The notes below the pieces were generated by a model. It searched no databases. It was given only the letters and a program-made list of their open reading frames with translations, and had not been told where the DNA came from. Below are positions 1 to 6,322 of a stretch of DNA of 10,357 bases, in pieces. Numbering within the stretch: position 1 is the stretch's first letter; every line of letters starts with the position of its first letter. Source of the stretch: Actinomycetes bacterium (lineage in GTDB: Bacteria > Actinomycetota > Actinomycetes > Propionibacteriales > Propionibacteriaceae). The DNA is taken from contig JAEZHJ010000156.1 in assembly GCA_023436925.1 (NCBI GenBank), positions 1-10,357 of the forward strand. Direction: 5' to 3'. Made by a program: the position numbers and the translations under genes.

Positions 1-741
1 GTCCTCCCAGCCCGGGAGCGGGATCGGTACCCCCCAGTCGAGGTCGCGGGTGATGGCGCGCGGGCGGAGCTCCTTGAGCAGGTTCTCGCTGAACCGCAGC
101 ACATTGGGACGCCAGTCGGTGCGGGTCTCCAGCCATTCCCCCAACGCCCCGGCCAGCGCCGGCAGGTCGAGGAAGAAGTGCTCGGTCTCGATGAACTGCG
201 GGGTCTCGCCATTGATCCGCGACCGCGGGTTCCTCAGGTCGGCCGGGTCGAGCTGGCGACCGCAGTTGTCGCACTGGTCGCCGCGCGCGCCTTCGTAGCC
301 GCAGTGCGGGCAGGTGCCCTCGATGTAGCGGTCGGGCAGGGTGCGTCCGGTGGACGGGCTGATCGCCCCCATCTGCTTCTCCGCGACCAGGTAGCCATTG
401 CGGTGCAGCGTCCGGAAGAGCTCCTGCACGACCTCACGGTGGTTGAGCGTGGTGGTGCGCGTGTAGAGGTCGTAGCAGCAGCCCAGCCCCTGCAGGTCCT
501 CGGCGATCACCCTGTGGTACTTGTCGGCGGTCTGCTGCGGGGTGAGGCCCTCCTTCTCGGCCTGCACCTGGATCGCGGTGCCGTGCTCGTCGGTCCCCGA
601 GACCATCAGGACGTCGTGGCCGGCCATCCGCATGTAGCGGGAGAAGACATCGGAGGGAACACCGAAGCCGGACACGTGTCCGATGTGCCGCGGGCCATTG
701 GCGTACGGCCAGGCCACGGCGGTCAGGATGGAGGACGTCAT
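1..741 (-). CDS. metG: Methionine--tRNA ligase, N-terminal 247 codons (3' end beyond the window)
   Basis: Cytoplasmic class I aminoacyl-tRNA synthetase that charges tRNA-Met with methionine using ATP. The reading frame is open from the ATG at 741-739 to the window edge. The protein starts MTSSILTAVAWPYANGPRH. Seen: the class I HIGH signature at residues 19-22, GTDEHG at 49-54, and a zinc-knuckle insertion with C144-x2-C147-x9-C157-x2-C160. ITRDLDWGVP near residues 230-239 is typical of bacterial MetRS. The KMSKS loop and the anticodon-binding domain would lie beyond the left edge. LGCCYDLY at residues 86-93 has two adjacent cysteines where I expect a small residue or serine; this looks like a lineage variant. 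There is no Shine-Dalgarno sequence before the ATG, but a TAGGAT -10 hexamer sits 7 nt upstream, so the mRNA is probably leaderless. The gene is divergent from pit. Identity is secure. Confidence 0.96.
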   Translation of the reverse strand, partial: MTSSILTAVAWPYANGPRHIGHVSGFGVPSDVFSRYMRMAGHDVLMVSGTDEHGTAIQVQAEKEGLTPQQTADKYHRVIAEDLQGLGCCYDLYTRTTTLNHREVVQELFRTLHRNGYLVAEKQMGAISPSTGRTLPDRYIEGTCPHCGYEGARGDQCDNCGRQLDPADLRNPRSRINGETPQFIETEHFFLDLPALAGALGEWLETRTDWRPNVLRFSENLLKELRPRAITRDLDWGVPIPLPGWED

Positions 742-748
742 ATCGCCG

Positions 749-754
749 ATCCTA
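749..754 (-). promoter_or_regulatory. Candidate -10 hexamer of a leaderless metG promoter
   Basis: Read on the minus strand the hexamer is TAGGAT, matching TANNNT, with 7 nt (CGGCGAT) before the metG ATG. Transcription starting 7 nt after the -10 would begin at the A of the start codon. No convincing TTGACA-like -35 is visible at 16-19 nt, and there is no Shine-Dalgarno sequence. The call rests on spacing alone. Confidence 0.45.
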
Positions 755-937
755 TCGGTCGCGGCGAGGCGGAACCGCACCAGCGGATGTGCCCGGAACG
801 GCCCGCGGACCCGGTTCGGGGGGAGCGGTTCCCGCTCTCCGGAGCACCGTTCGTGCGGTCCCGCGACCCCATTACCAGACGCTTTGGGGGCGCGTCGAAC
901 CCAGACCCGCGGTTAACGCAGATCGGCATTCGCGCCC

Positions 938-943
938 TACCAT
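938..943 (+). promoter_or_regulatory. Candidate -10 hexamer of a leaderless pit promoter
   Basis: TACCAT matches TANNNT and ends 7 nt before the GTG at 951. A TTAACG at 913-918 resembles a -35 but with a long 19-nt spacer. The hexamer overlaps the ATG at 942, so a transcript from this promoter would lack that ATG and begin at the GTG. This is the main argument for starting pit at 951. Confidence 0.45.
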
Positions 944-950
944 GGCAGGT

Positions 951-2174
951 GTGACCCCTGAGTTCCTGCTCTTGGCGCTCGTTGTCGTGACGGCTCTCGC
1001 CTTCGACTTCACCAACGGCTTCCACGACACCGCGAACGCCATGGCAACCTCGATTGCCACCAAAGCACTGACACCCAAGGCTGCAGTCACCCTCTGTGCG
1101 GTCCTCAACCTGGTCGGCGCGTTCCTCTCTGTCGAGGTCGCCATCACGGTGACCAACGCGGTGATCCGGATCCAGAACCCGGACGGCACCCCGATCCCCG
1201 AAGTCATGGGAGACGGCGGCGGTGCGCTGCTGCTGATCCTGATGGCCGGCCTGGCGGGCGCGATCATCTGGAACATCCTCACCTGGCTGTGGGGGCTGCC
1301 GTCCAGCTCGTCCCACGCGCTGTTCGGCGGTCTGATCGGCGCCACCATGGCCGGTCTCGGCGTGGACGGCGTCAAGTGGATCGGCGAGGGCTACAAGCTC
1401 GACGGCGTGGTCGGGAAGGTCGTCCTGCCAGGGTTGGTCTCACCGGTCATCGCGATCGTGGTGGCGATGGTCGGCACCAGGCTGGTCTTCAAGGTCACCG
1501 AAGGAGTCAACCGGCGCTACCAGGAGGCGGGCTTCCGCTGGGGCCAGATCGGCACCGCCTCGCTGCTTTCCCTCTCCCACGGCACCAACGACGCCCAGAA
1601 GACGATGGGCGTCATCACCCTCGGCCTGCTCGCCACCGGCGCCTGGACCGACACCCACCAGATCCCGCTGTGGGTGAAGGTGGCCTGTGCCGTCGCGATC
1701 GCCGCCGGCACCTACCTGGGCGGCTGGCGGATCATCCGCACCATGGGCAAGGGCCTGATCGAGATCTCGCCACCGCAGGGCATGGCTGCCGAGAGCGCCT
1801 CCGCGGCGGTCATCCTCACCTCGAGCCAGCTGGGCTTCCCGCTCTCGACCACCCACGTCGCCACCGGGTCGATCCTGGGCTCCGGCCTGGGTCGCAAGGG
1901 CGCCGAGGTGCGCTGGGGGGTTGCCGGACGGATGGGCCTGGCGTGGCTGACCACGCTGCCGGCCGCGGCCCTGGTCGGCGCCCTGATGTGGCTGATCGGC
2001 CACCTGGTGGGCGGCGTCGCCGGCCCGATCGTGATCGCGGTCCTGATGGTCGGGGCGTGGCTGTGGATGTGGCTGCACTCCAAGCGTGACCCGATCAGCC
2101 ACCACAACGTCAACGATGAGTGGAGCGAGGACCCCGACGAGTCCTCCGTGTCGGAAGAGGCGGTGGCCCGATGA
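951..2174 (+). CDS. pit: Low-affinity inorganic phosphate transporter, PiT family
   Basis: Integral membrane permease that takes up phosphate, as neutral metal-phosphate with proton symport in characterised bacterial members. From GTG 951 it is 407 residues, mostly hydrophobic helices. Both halves carry the duplicated PiT signature: NGFHDTANAMATS at 22-34 and SLSHGTNDAQKTMG at 207-220. GLPSSSSHAL (115-124) and GFPLSTTHVATGSILGSG (295-312) are the paired re-entrant motifs. An acidic tail (NDEWSEDPDESS) follows the last helix and is probably cytoplasmic. Start choice: the frame is open further upstream, but homology begins at TPEFLLLAL. ATG 942 would add three residues but overlaps the -10 candidate; neither start has a spaced Shine-Dalgarno. 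The stop overlaps the next start (ATGA), so the two are probably co-translated. Substrate is inferred from family. Confidence 0.93.
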   Translation: MTPEFLLLALVVVTALAFDFTNGFHDTANAMATSIATKALTPKAAVTLCAVLNLVGAFLSVEVAITVTNAVIRIQNPDGTPIPEVMGDGGGALLLILMAGLAGAIIWNILTWLWGLPSSSSHALFGGLIGATMAGLGVDGVKWIGEGYKLDGVVGKVVLPGLVSPVIAIVVAMVGTRLVFKVTEGVNRRYQEAGFRWGQIGTASLLSLSHGTNDAQKTMGVITLGLLATGAWTDTHQIPLWVKVACAVAIAAGTYLGGWRIIRTMGKGLIEISPPQGMAAESASAAVILTSSQLGFPLSTTHVATGSILGSGLGRKGAEVRWGVAGRMGLAWLTTLPAAALVGALMWLIGHLVGGVAGPIVIAVLMVGAWLWMWLHSKRDPISHHNVNDEWSEDPDESSVSEEAVAR

Positions 2175-2479
2175 GCCAGGTGATCGCAGCCCTCGATGCC
2201 GCGTGGCGGATCCTGCTGATCGGCCTGATCCTGGGTGCCGGCCTGCCGGCGCTTTTCTCCTTCGGAGTTGCCGCGATGGCCTGGGGCGTCGGGGGTGACG
2301 CCGAGGTGCACGACGAGGGCGTGATGCCCGCGCCGCACCCGGTCGGCCGCTGGATCGGGATCGCCATCTTCGCGCTGGTGGTCGTGGTCGTCCTGCTGGG
2401 GATCAGCTACATCATCGCCCACGGCCTGGGCTACGACCTCTCCTTCCAGGGCGGGTGGCCGGTCATGGTGCCGCGCTGA
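2171..2479 (+). CDS. Small two-helix membrane protein coupled to pit (function unknown)
   Basis: A 102-residue protein. The first hydrophobic stretch is about residues 13-38 (ILLIGLILGAGLPALFSFGV), followed by a polar loop with GDAEVHDEG and APHPVGRW, then a second helix about 61-85 (IGIAIFALVVVVVLLGISYI). The short C-terminus ends in VMVPR. There is no signal peptidase site and no enzyme motif. The start ATG overlaps the pit stop by 4 nt. GGAAGAGG at 2153-2160 is a possible ribosome binding site about 10 nt upstream; longer in-frame starts would run deep into pit. Other actinobacteria have a similar small membrane protein beside pit; from memory, mycobacterial pitA (Rv0545c) neighbours Rv0544c. 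A role as accessory or regulatory subunit of the phosphate transporter is inference only. Confidence 0.85.
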   Translation: MSQVIAALDAAWRILLIGLILGAGLPALFSFGVAAMAWGVGGDAEVHDEGVMPAPHPVGRWIGIAIFALVVVVVLLGISYIIAHGLGYDLSFQGGWPVMVPR

Positions 2480-2523
2480 TCCCGGCCTGCCTCGCCGGCC
2501 GCTGACAGCGCGCCGGCCTGCTT

Positions 2524-2574
2524 CGCAGCCGCCCGCGACCATTTCGGGCGCGGGCTGAGCTGTCTGCGGCTGCG
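2524..2574 (+). terminator. Possible terminator-like stem-loop after the pit operon
   Basis: CGCAGCCGC (2524-2532) is a perfect reverse complement of GCGGCTGCG (2566-2574). Inside it, CCGCG (2533-2537) pairs with CGCGG (2549-2553), giving a nested structure with a bulge on the 3' side. There is no T-tract after it, so classical intrinsic termination is uncertain. It could act as an actinobacterial U-less terminator or as a 3' stabiliser. Confidence 0.35.
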
Positions 2575-2642
2575 GAGTCGGCACAATTCTCCAACTCCGG
2601 GTCGCGATGGTGCAGGTAGCGTCGAACAGTCCTGTCAACGCT

Positions 2643-2649
2643 GGAAGGA
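2643..2649 (+). promoter_or_regulatory. Ribosome binding site that fixes the propeller gene start
   Basis: GGAAGGA lies 8 nt before ATG 2658. It decides this start over the earlier in-frame ATG at 2607, which lies upstream of both the -10 candidate and the signal peptide. Confidence 0.65.
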
Positions 2650-2657
2650 ACACCCCC

Positions 2658-3599
2658 ATGAGATTCAGCATTGCGCGTCGTCTGGCCGCCGTCGGGCTGG
2701 CCACCGCCCTGGCCGCGACCGCCGCCCCCGCGATCGCCCAGGCCCACGGCCGCCCCGCCGACCGCTTCCCCGCCGTGATCTCGCTGCCGAACGGGTTCGC
2801 GCCGGAAGGGATCGCGATCCGCGGCAACACCGCCTGGTTCGGCTCCCTGGTCGACGGTGACATCTACGCCGCGAGCCTGCGTACCGGCAAGGGCCGGGTG
2901 ATCAGCCAGGGGCCCGGGACGCCGGCCGCCGGGCTGAAGGTCGACCGGCGCGGCCGACTCTTCGTCGCCGGCGCCACCGGCGGCGACGCCAGGGTGGTCG
3001 ACACCCGCACCGGCCGGGTGCTGGCCAGTTACCAGCTGGCCACCGGCGCAGGCTTCGTCAACGACGTGGTGCTCACGAAGCGGACCGCCTGGTTCACCGA
3101 CTCGCAGAACCCGGTGCTCTACGGCCTGCCGCTCGGAAAGGGCGGACGGCTGCCCGCCGCCGGTGCGGTGATCAGGCTGCCGCTGAGCGGCGACTACGTC
3201 CACCAGCCGGGGTTCAACCTGAACGGGATCGCGGCCACCCCGGACGGGAAGCGGCTGCTCGCCGTCCAGTCCAGTACCGGGCTGCTGTTCCGGATCGATC
3301 CGCGCACCGGAGTGGCCCGCACCGTCGACCTGGGCGGCTACCTGTTGACCAACGGCGACGGGCTGCTGGTGCTGGGCCGCACGCTCTACGTGGTGCAGAA
3401 CCAGCTGAACCGGGTCGCGGTGTTCAAGCTGAACCGCACCGGGACCAGGGGCACGCTGCAGCGCACCATCACCAGCCCGGACTTCGACGTGCCGACCACG
3501 ATCGCGGCGAAGGGACGCTGGCTGTACCTGCCCAACGCCAGGTTCTCGACCCCGACAACGCCGCAGACCACCTACACCGCGGTCCGGGTCAGTCGCTGA
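2658..3599 (+). CDS. Secreted beta-propeller protein, SMP-30/gluconolactonase/NHL-like
   Basis: A 313-residue exported protein. The N-terminus is a typical Sec signal peptide: basic MRFSIARR, a hydrophobic core, then APAIAQA with likely cleavage after A29. The mature part has repeating beta-strand blocks of a six-bladed propeller: FAPEGIAI (47-54), AGLKVDRRGRLFVAG (91-105), FVNDVVL (133-139), LNGIAATPDGKRLLAVQ (188-204) and GDGLLVLGRTLYVVQN (233-248). Such blade motifs occur in SMP-30, gluconolactonase and NHL proteins. I do not see a complete set of catalytic metal ligands and assign no reaction. Actinobacterial relatives are sometimes mislabelled superoxide dismutase; no SOD motif is visible. 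No lipobox or sortase signal is seen, so it is probably free outside the membrane. Its last 11 bp overlap the end of add on the other strand. Confidence 0.82.
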   Translation: MRFSIARRLAAVGLATALAATAAPAIAQAHGRPADRFPAVISLPNGFAPEGIAIRGNTAWFGSLVDGDIYAASLRTGKGRVISQGPGTPAAGLKVDRRGRLFVAGATGGDARVVDTRTGRVLASYQLATGAGFVNDVVLTKRTAWFTDSQNPVLYGLPLGKGGRLPAAGAVIRLPLSGDYVHQPGFNLNGIAATPDGKRLLAVQSSTGLLFRIDPRTGVARTVDLGGYLLTNGDGLLVLGRTLYVVQNQLNRVAVFKLNRTGTRGTLQRTITSPDFDVPTTIAAKGRWLYLPNARFSTPTTPQTTYTAVRVSR

Positions 3600-4644
3600 A
3601 GCCGGCCTTCACCCGTTCGATCAGCACGAGCCGCTGGTCGAACGGGAGGAAGGCGCTCTTGGCGGCGTTCAGGCTGAACCGCTCAAGGTCGGCCAGGTCG
3701 TAGCCGAAGGCCTCGCTGAGCAGGGCGAACTCCCGGCTCAGCGTCGTCCGGCTCATCAGGCGGTTGTCGCAGCTGACGGTGACCCGGAACCGCAGCCGGG
3801 CCAGCTGGCCGAACGGGTGGTCGGCGATGCTGTCGCAGATCCCGGTCTGCAGGTTGGAGGATGGGCAGAGCTCCAGCGGGATCCGCCGGTTGCGGACGTA
3901 GGCCGCCAGCTCGCCCAGGCTGTCGTCGGGGCCGATGTCCTCGACCAGCCGCACCCCGTGGCCCAGCCGCGAGGCACCGCAGAGCTGGACCGCCTCCCAG
4001 ATGGACGGCAGCCCGAAGGCCTCGCCGGCGTGGATGGTGAACTCGAAGTTGTGCCGCCTGAGGTAGTCGAAGGCCTCGGCGAACCGGCTGGGCGGGTAGC
4101 CGTCCTCGGCCCCGGCGATGTCGAAGCCGCACACCGAATCGTGGCGGAAGGCGACCGCCAGTTCGGCGATGCTGGTGGTCGGGGCGCCGTGGCGCATCGA
4201 GGTGAGGATCTGGCGCACCTCGATCGGCGTCCCTGCGGCGGCGCAGCCGGCCATCCCCTCGGCCAGGCCGTCGCGGACCGCTTCGACCGCCTCGACCAGG
4301 GTCAGCCCGCCGGCCAGGTGCTGTTCGGGCGCCCAGCGGGCCTCGGCGTACACCACTCCGTCGGCGGCCTGGTCCTCGACGAACTCGCGGGCCACCCGGT
4401 GCAGCTGGTCGCGGGTCTGCATCACCGCGATGGTGTGGTCGAAGGTCTCCAGGTAGCGCACCAGGGAGCCTGAGTTGGCCGCCTCGTAGAACCACTCGCC
4501 CAGCGCCTCGGGGTCCGTGGTGGGCAGCTGGTGGCCCACCACTGCGGCCTCCGCCACGATGGTGGCCGGACGCAGGCCGCCGTCGAGGTGGTCGTGCAGG
4601 GCGACCTTCGGCAGGCGGCGGATGACCTCGATCGGAACCGTCAT
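3589..4644 (-). CDS. add: Adenosine deaminase
   Basis: Cytoplasmic zinc hydrolase of purine salvage that converts adenosine and deoxyadenosine to inosine and deoxyinosine plus ammonia. It is 351 residues, a normal family length. Active-site residues by motif: H17 and H19 in LHDHLDGG, H205 and E208 in HAGEAFG, H229 in RLGHGVRL, and D293 in SCDNRLMS. N294 replaces the second aspartate of the mammalian enzyme; actinobacterial ADAs commonly have STDNRLMS here, so only C292 is slightly unusual. The ATG at 4644 overlaps the cdd stop as TGATG, with only a weak AGGA upstream, which suggests translation coupled to cdd. The frame is open further upstream through cdd, but that part is an out-of-frame shadow. 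It is the last gene of the nucleoside cluster and is convergent with the propeller gene. Confidence 0.95.
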   Translation of the reverse strand: MTVPIEVIRRLPKVALHDHLDGGLRPATIVAEAAVVGHQLPTTDPEALGEWFYEAANSGSLVRYLETFDHTIAVMQTRDQLHRVAREFVEDQAADGVVYAEARWAPEQHLAGGLTLVEAVEAVRDGLAEGMAGCAAAGTPIEVRQILTSMRHGAPTTSIAELAVAFRHDSVCGFDIAGAEDGYPPSRFAEAFDYLRRHNFEFTIHAGEAFGLPSIWEAVQLCGASRLGHGVRLVEDIGPDDSLGELAAYVRNRRIPLELCPSSNLQTGICDSIADHPFGQLARLRFRVTVSCDNRLMSRTTLSREFALLSEAFGYDLADLERFSLNAAKSAFLPFDQRLVLIERVKAGFSD

Positions 4645-5045
4645 CAGCGGGTCCTGGTCACTTGGTCGATGTCGGCGGCGCCGAAGGCCTGCGGTAGCAC
4701 CTCCGCCATCCGCAGCACCCCCAGCGGGGAGTCGACCAGCAGGTCGGGGCCGCCGTGCTCCCACAGCAGCTGGCGGCACCGGCCACAGGGCATCAGCCGC
4801 TCCCCCAGCGCGTTGGCGCAGGTGAAGGCCACCAGGCGTCCGCCACCGCCGGCGACCAGGTCGGAGACCATGCCGCACTCGGCGCACAGCGCCACCCCGA
4901 AGGCCGCGTTCTCGACATTGCAGCCGACCACCACCCGGCCGTCGTCGACCAGGCCGGCCGCCCCGACCGGGAAGTTCGAGTACGGGGCGTAGGCGCGCCG
5001 GGTGAGGTCCCGGGCACGTTCCCGCAGTGCCTCCCAGTCGACCAT
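4644..5045 (-). CDS. cdd: Cytidine deaminase
   Basis: Small homotetrameric-type zinc enzyme that converts cytidine and deoxycytidine to uridine and deoxyuridine plus ammonia. It is 133 residues. Seen: YAPYSNFPVGAA near the start, GCNVENAAFG (41-50), the catalytic CAE at 54-56 with E56 as proton shuttle, and PCGRC (86-90). C54, C87 and C90 are the expected zinc ligands. The CAEC version and the overall sequence resemble mycobacterial Cdd. The start ATG at 5045 lies 2 nt after the stop of the upstream permease, with GGGGGAGG at 5057-5063 as ribosome binding site. The stop overlaps add by 1 nt. Placement right behind nucleoside permeases supports a salvage role. Confidence 0.95.
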   Translation of the reverse strand: MVDWEALRERARDLTRRAYAPYSNFPVGAAGLVDDGRVVVGCNVENAAFGVALCAECGMVSDLVAGGGGRLVAFTCANALGERLMPCGRCRQLLWEHGGPDLLVDSPLGVLRMAEVLPQAFGAADIDQVTRTR

Positions 5046-5047
5046 GG

Positions 5048-6322
5048 TCAGGTCGCCTCCCCCTTGCGGTAGATGGCACCGTCGGCGGCCGGCATGCGCA
5101 GCCGCTGCGAGGCCAGTGCCAGCACCAGCATGGTCGCCACGTAGGGGGTCATGCCGGTGAACTCATTCGGCACCGCGTCGGTGAGGGCGAACCAGACCAG
5201 CGCGAAGACTGCCACGACGATCTTGATGATGCCGTTGACCGGCTTGCCCTGGCTGCGGCGGACGAGCTGCAGGATCCCCCAGGCCAGCACCAGCAGGCCC
5301 AGCGGCAGCAGGAAGGCGTGGATCACGTCGCCGCCACCGCGCAGCCGGATCGCGTCGGTGTAGCCGAACAGCATCGCGCCGGCGGCCAGGCCGCCCGGTC
5401 GCCAGTTGCCGAAGATCATCGCCGCCAGGCCGATGTAGCCCCGGCCGCCGGTCTGGCCGTCGCGGTAGATGTTGGACGCGACCAGCACCAGGAAGCCACC
5501 GGCCAGGCCCGCCAGCGCACCCGAAGTGAGGACCGAGAGGAACTTCAGCCGGACCACGTTCACGCCGAGGGTCTCGGCGGCATAGGGCGCCTCGCCGACC
5601 GAGCGGACGCGGAGCCCGAACGGGGTGCGCCACAGCACCCACCAGGTCAGCACGAGCAGCCCGATCGCGATCAGGGTCAGCACGTTCACGTCGGTGGTGG
5701 CGGCCCGCAGGATCCCGGCCAGGTCCGCCAGCAGCCAGGTGCCGGACTTCTCCAGCGCCAGCAACGGTTCGCCCAGCCCGGGGATGCTGAGGTCGGGCAG
5801 CTTCGTCAGCGGCGGGGACTGGGTCGGCCCGCCGCCGGGCAGCCCGGAGAAGGTGCGGGCGGCCAGGTAGGCGCCGGCACCTGCGCCGAGCAGGTTGACC
5901 GCCACACCCGAGACGATGTGGTCGACCCCGAAGATGACGGTGGCCACGGCATGGATGGCGCCCCCCACCATGCCCATCACGGCGGCGCCGAGGATGCCGG
6001 CCCACGGTCCGTAGTGGAAGCCGAAGAAGCCGGCCCCCCAGGTGCCGAGGATCATCATCCCTTCCAGGCCGATGTTCACCACGCCGGCCCGTTCGGACCA
6101 CAGCCCGCCCAGGCCCGCCAGCGCCAGCGGCACCGCCAGCCCGATGGCGGCGGCCAGCGCGCCGGAGGAGAGCATGTCATTGGCCCCGGTGAGGACCCGC
6201 ACAGTTGCGATGACCACCAGCGAGCCGACGATGATGACCGGCCAGTACCAGCGGGGCCGGGGGCGGCGCACCGGGGGCAGCGTCTCGGACAACCCGCCGG
6301 CCACACCAAGCTCGACGCTCAT
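5048..6322 (-). CDS. Nucleoside ABC transporter permease, second subunit (NupQ/YufQ-like)
   Basis: Inner-membrane permease of the BPD_transp_2 family, 424 residues with about ten hydrophobic helices. The family hallmark LWSERAGVVNIGLEGMM lies at about 74-90. TPFGLRVRSVGEAPYAAETLG in the middle is the cytoplasmic coupling segment that contacts the ATPase, and GYIGLAAMIFGNWRPGG follows it. The N-terminus has a proline/arginine-rich cytoplasmic leader (PPVRRPRPRW). The C-terminus continues about 60 residues past the conserved core with two extra hydrophobic stretches. The ATG at 6322 overlaps the stop of the first permease (ATGA) and has a strong AGGAGGAGG at 6330-6338. Nucleoside specificity is inferred from the BMP-type binding protein and the two deaminases; simple sugars are the alternative for this family. 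Confidence 0.9.
   Translation of the reverse strand: MSVELGVAGGLSETLPPVRRPRPRWYWPVIIVGSLVVIATVRVLTGANDMLSSGALAAAIGLAVPLALAGLGGLWSERAGVVNIGLEGMMILGTWGAGFFGFHYGPWAGILGAAVMGMVGGAIHAVATVIFGVDHIVSGVAVNLLGAGAGAYLAARTFSGLPGGGPTQSPPLTKLPDLSIPGLGEPLLALEKSGTWLLADLAGILRAATTDVNVLTLIAIGLLVLTWWVLWRTPFGLRVRSVGEAPYAAETLGVNVVRLKFLSVLTSGALAGLAGGFLVLVASNIYRDGQTGGRGYIGLAAMIFGNWRPGGLAAGAMLFGYTDAIRLRGGGDVIHAFLLPLGLLVLAWGILQLVRRSQGKPVNGIIKIVVAVFALVWFALTDAVPNEFTGMTPYVATMLVLALASQRLRMPAADGAIYRKGEAT

Larger units (their letters stand above)
742..950. other. Divergent metG/pit intergenic region
   Basis: This 209-nt stretch separates two divergent genes and holds no credible ORF. It carries a -10 candidate at each end. 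In the middle is a compact hairpin, GAGCGG (823-828) pairing with CCGCTC (832-837) around a 3-nt loop, extendable outward with one G-U pair. Further short inverted G/C pieces follow at about 838-860. I see no recognisable PhoP box or riboswitch. Any shared regulation of metG and pit is unproven. Confidence 0.5.
2480..2657. other. GC-rich intergenic region with hairpins and an imperfect direct repeat
   Basis: It lies between the pit operon and the propeller gene, and I see no ORF in it. A 14-nt unit, CCGGCCTGCCTCGC, at 2482-2495 recurs at 2513-2526 with one mismatch. The second copy leads into a nested stem-loop (2524-2574). TAGCGT at 2617-2622 is a -10 candidate for the downstream gene without an obvious -35. 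It would give a leader of about 29 nt before the ATG at 2658. Confidence 0.5.

Noticed and set aside
789..950. Earlier in-frame start for pit at 789
   Set aside because: The extension is Arg/Pro-rich, has no homology to PiT, no ribosome binding site, and lies upstream of the promoter candidate.
178..954. Plus-strand ORF running through metG into the pit promoter
   Set aside because: Antisense to methionyl-tRNA synthetase, which shows HIGH and zinc-knuckle motifs; no ribosome binding site or recognisable domain.
4118..4992. Several plus-strand ORFs opposite add and cdd
   Set aside because: Antisense to two enzymes with intact active-site motifs; no coding character of their own.
3589..5079. 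Possible 496-residue fusion form of adenosine deaminase starting upstream in the cdd region
   Set aside because: The extra N-terminal part is an Arg/Gly/Pro-rich out-of-frame reading of cdd; ADA homology begins at the ATG at 4644, which overlaps the cdd stop.
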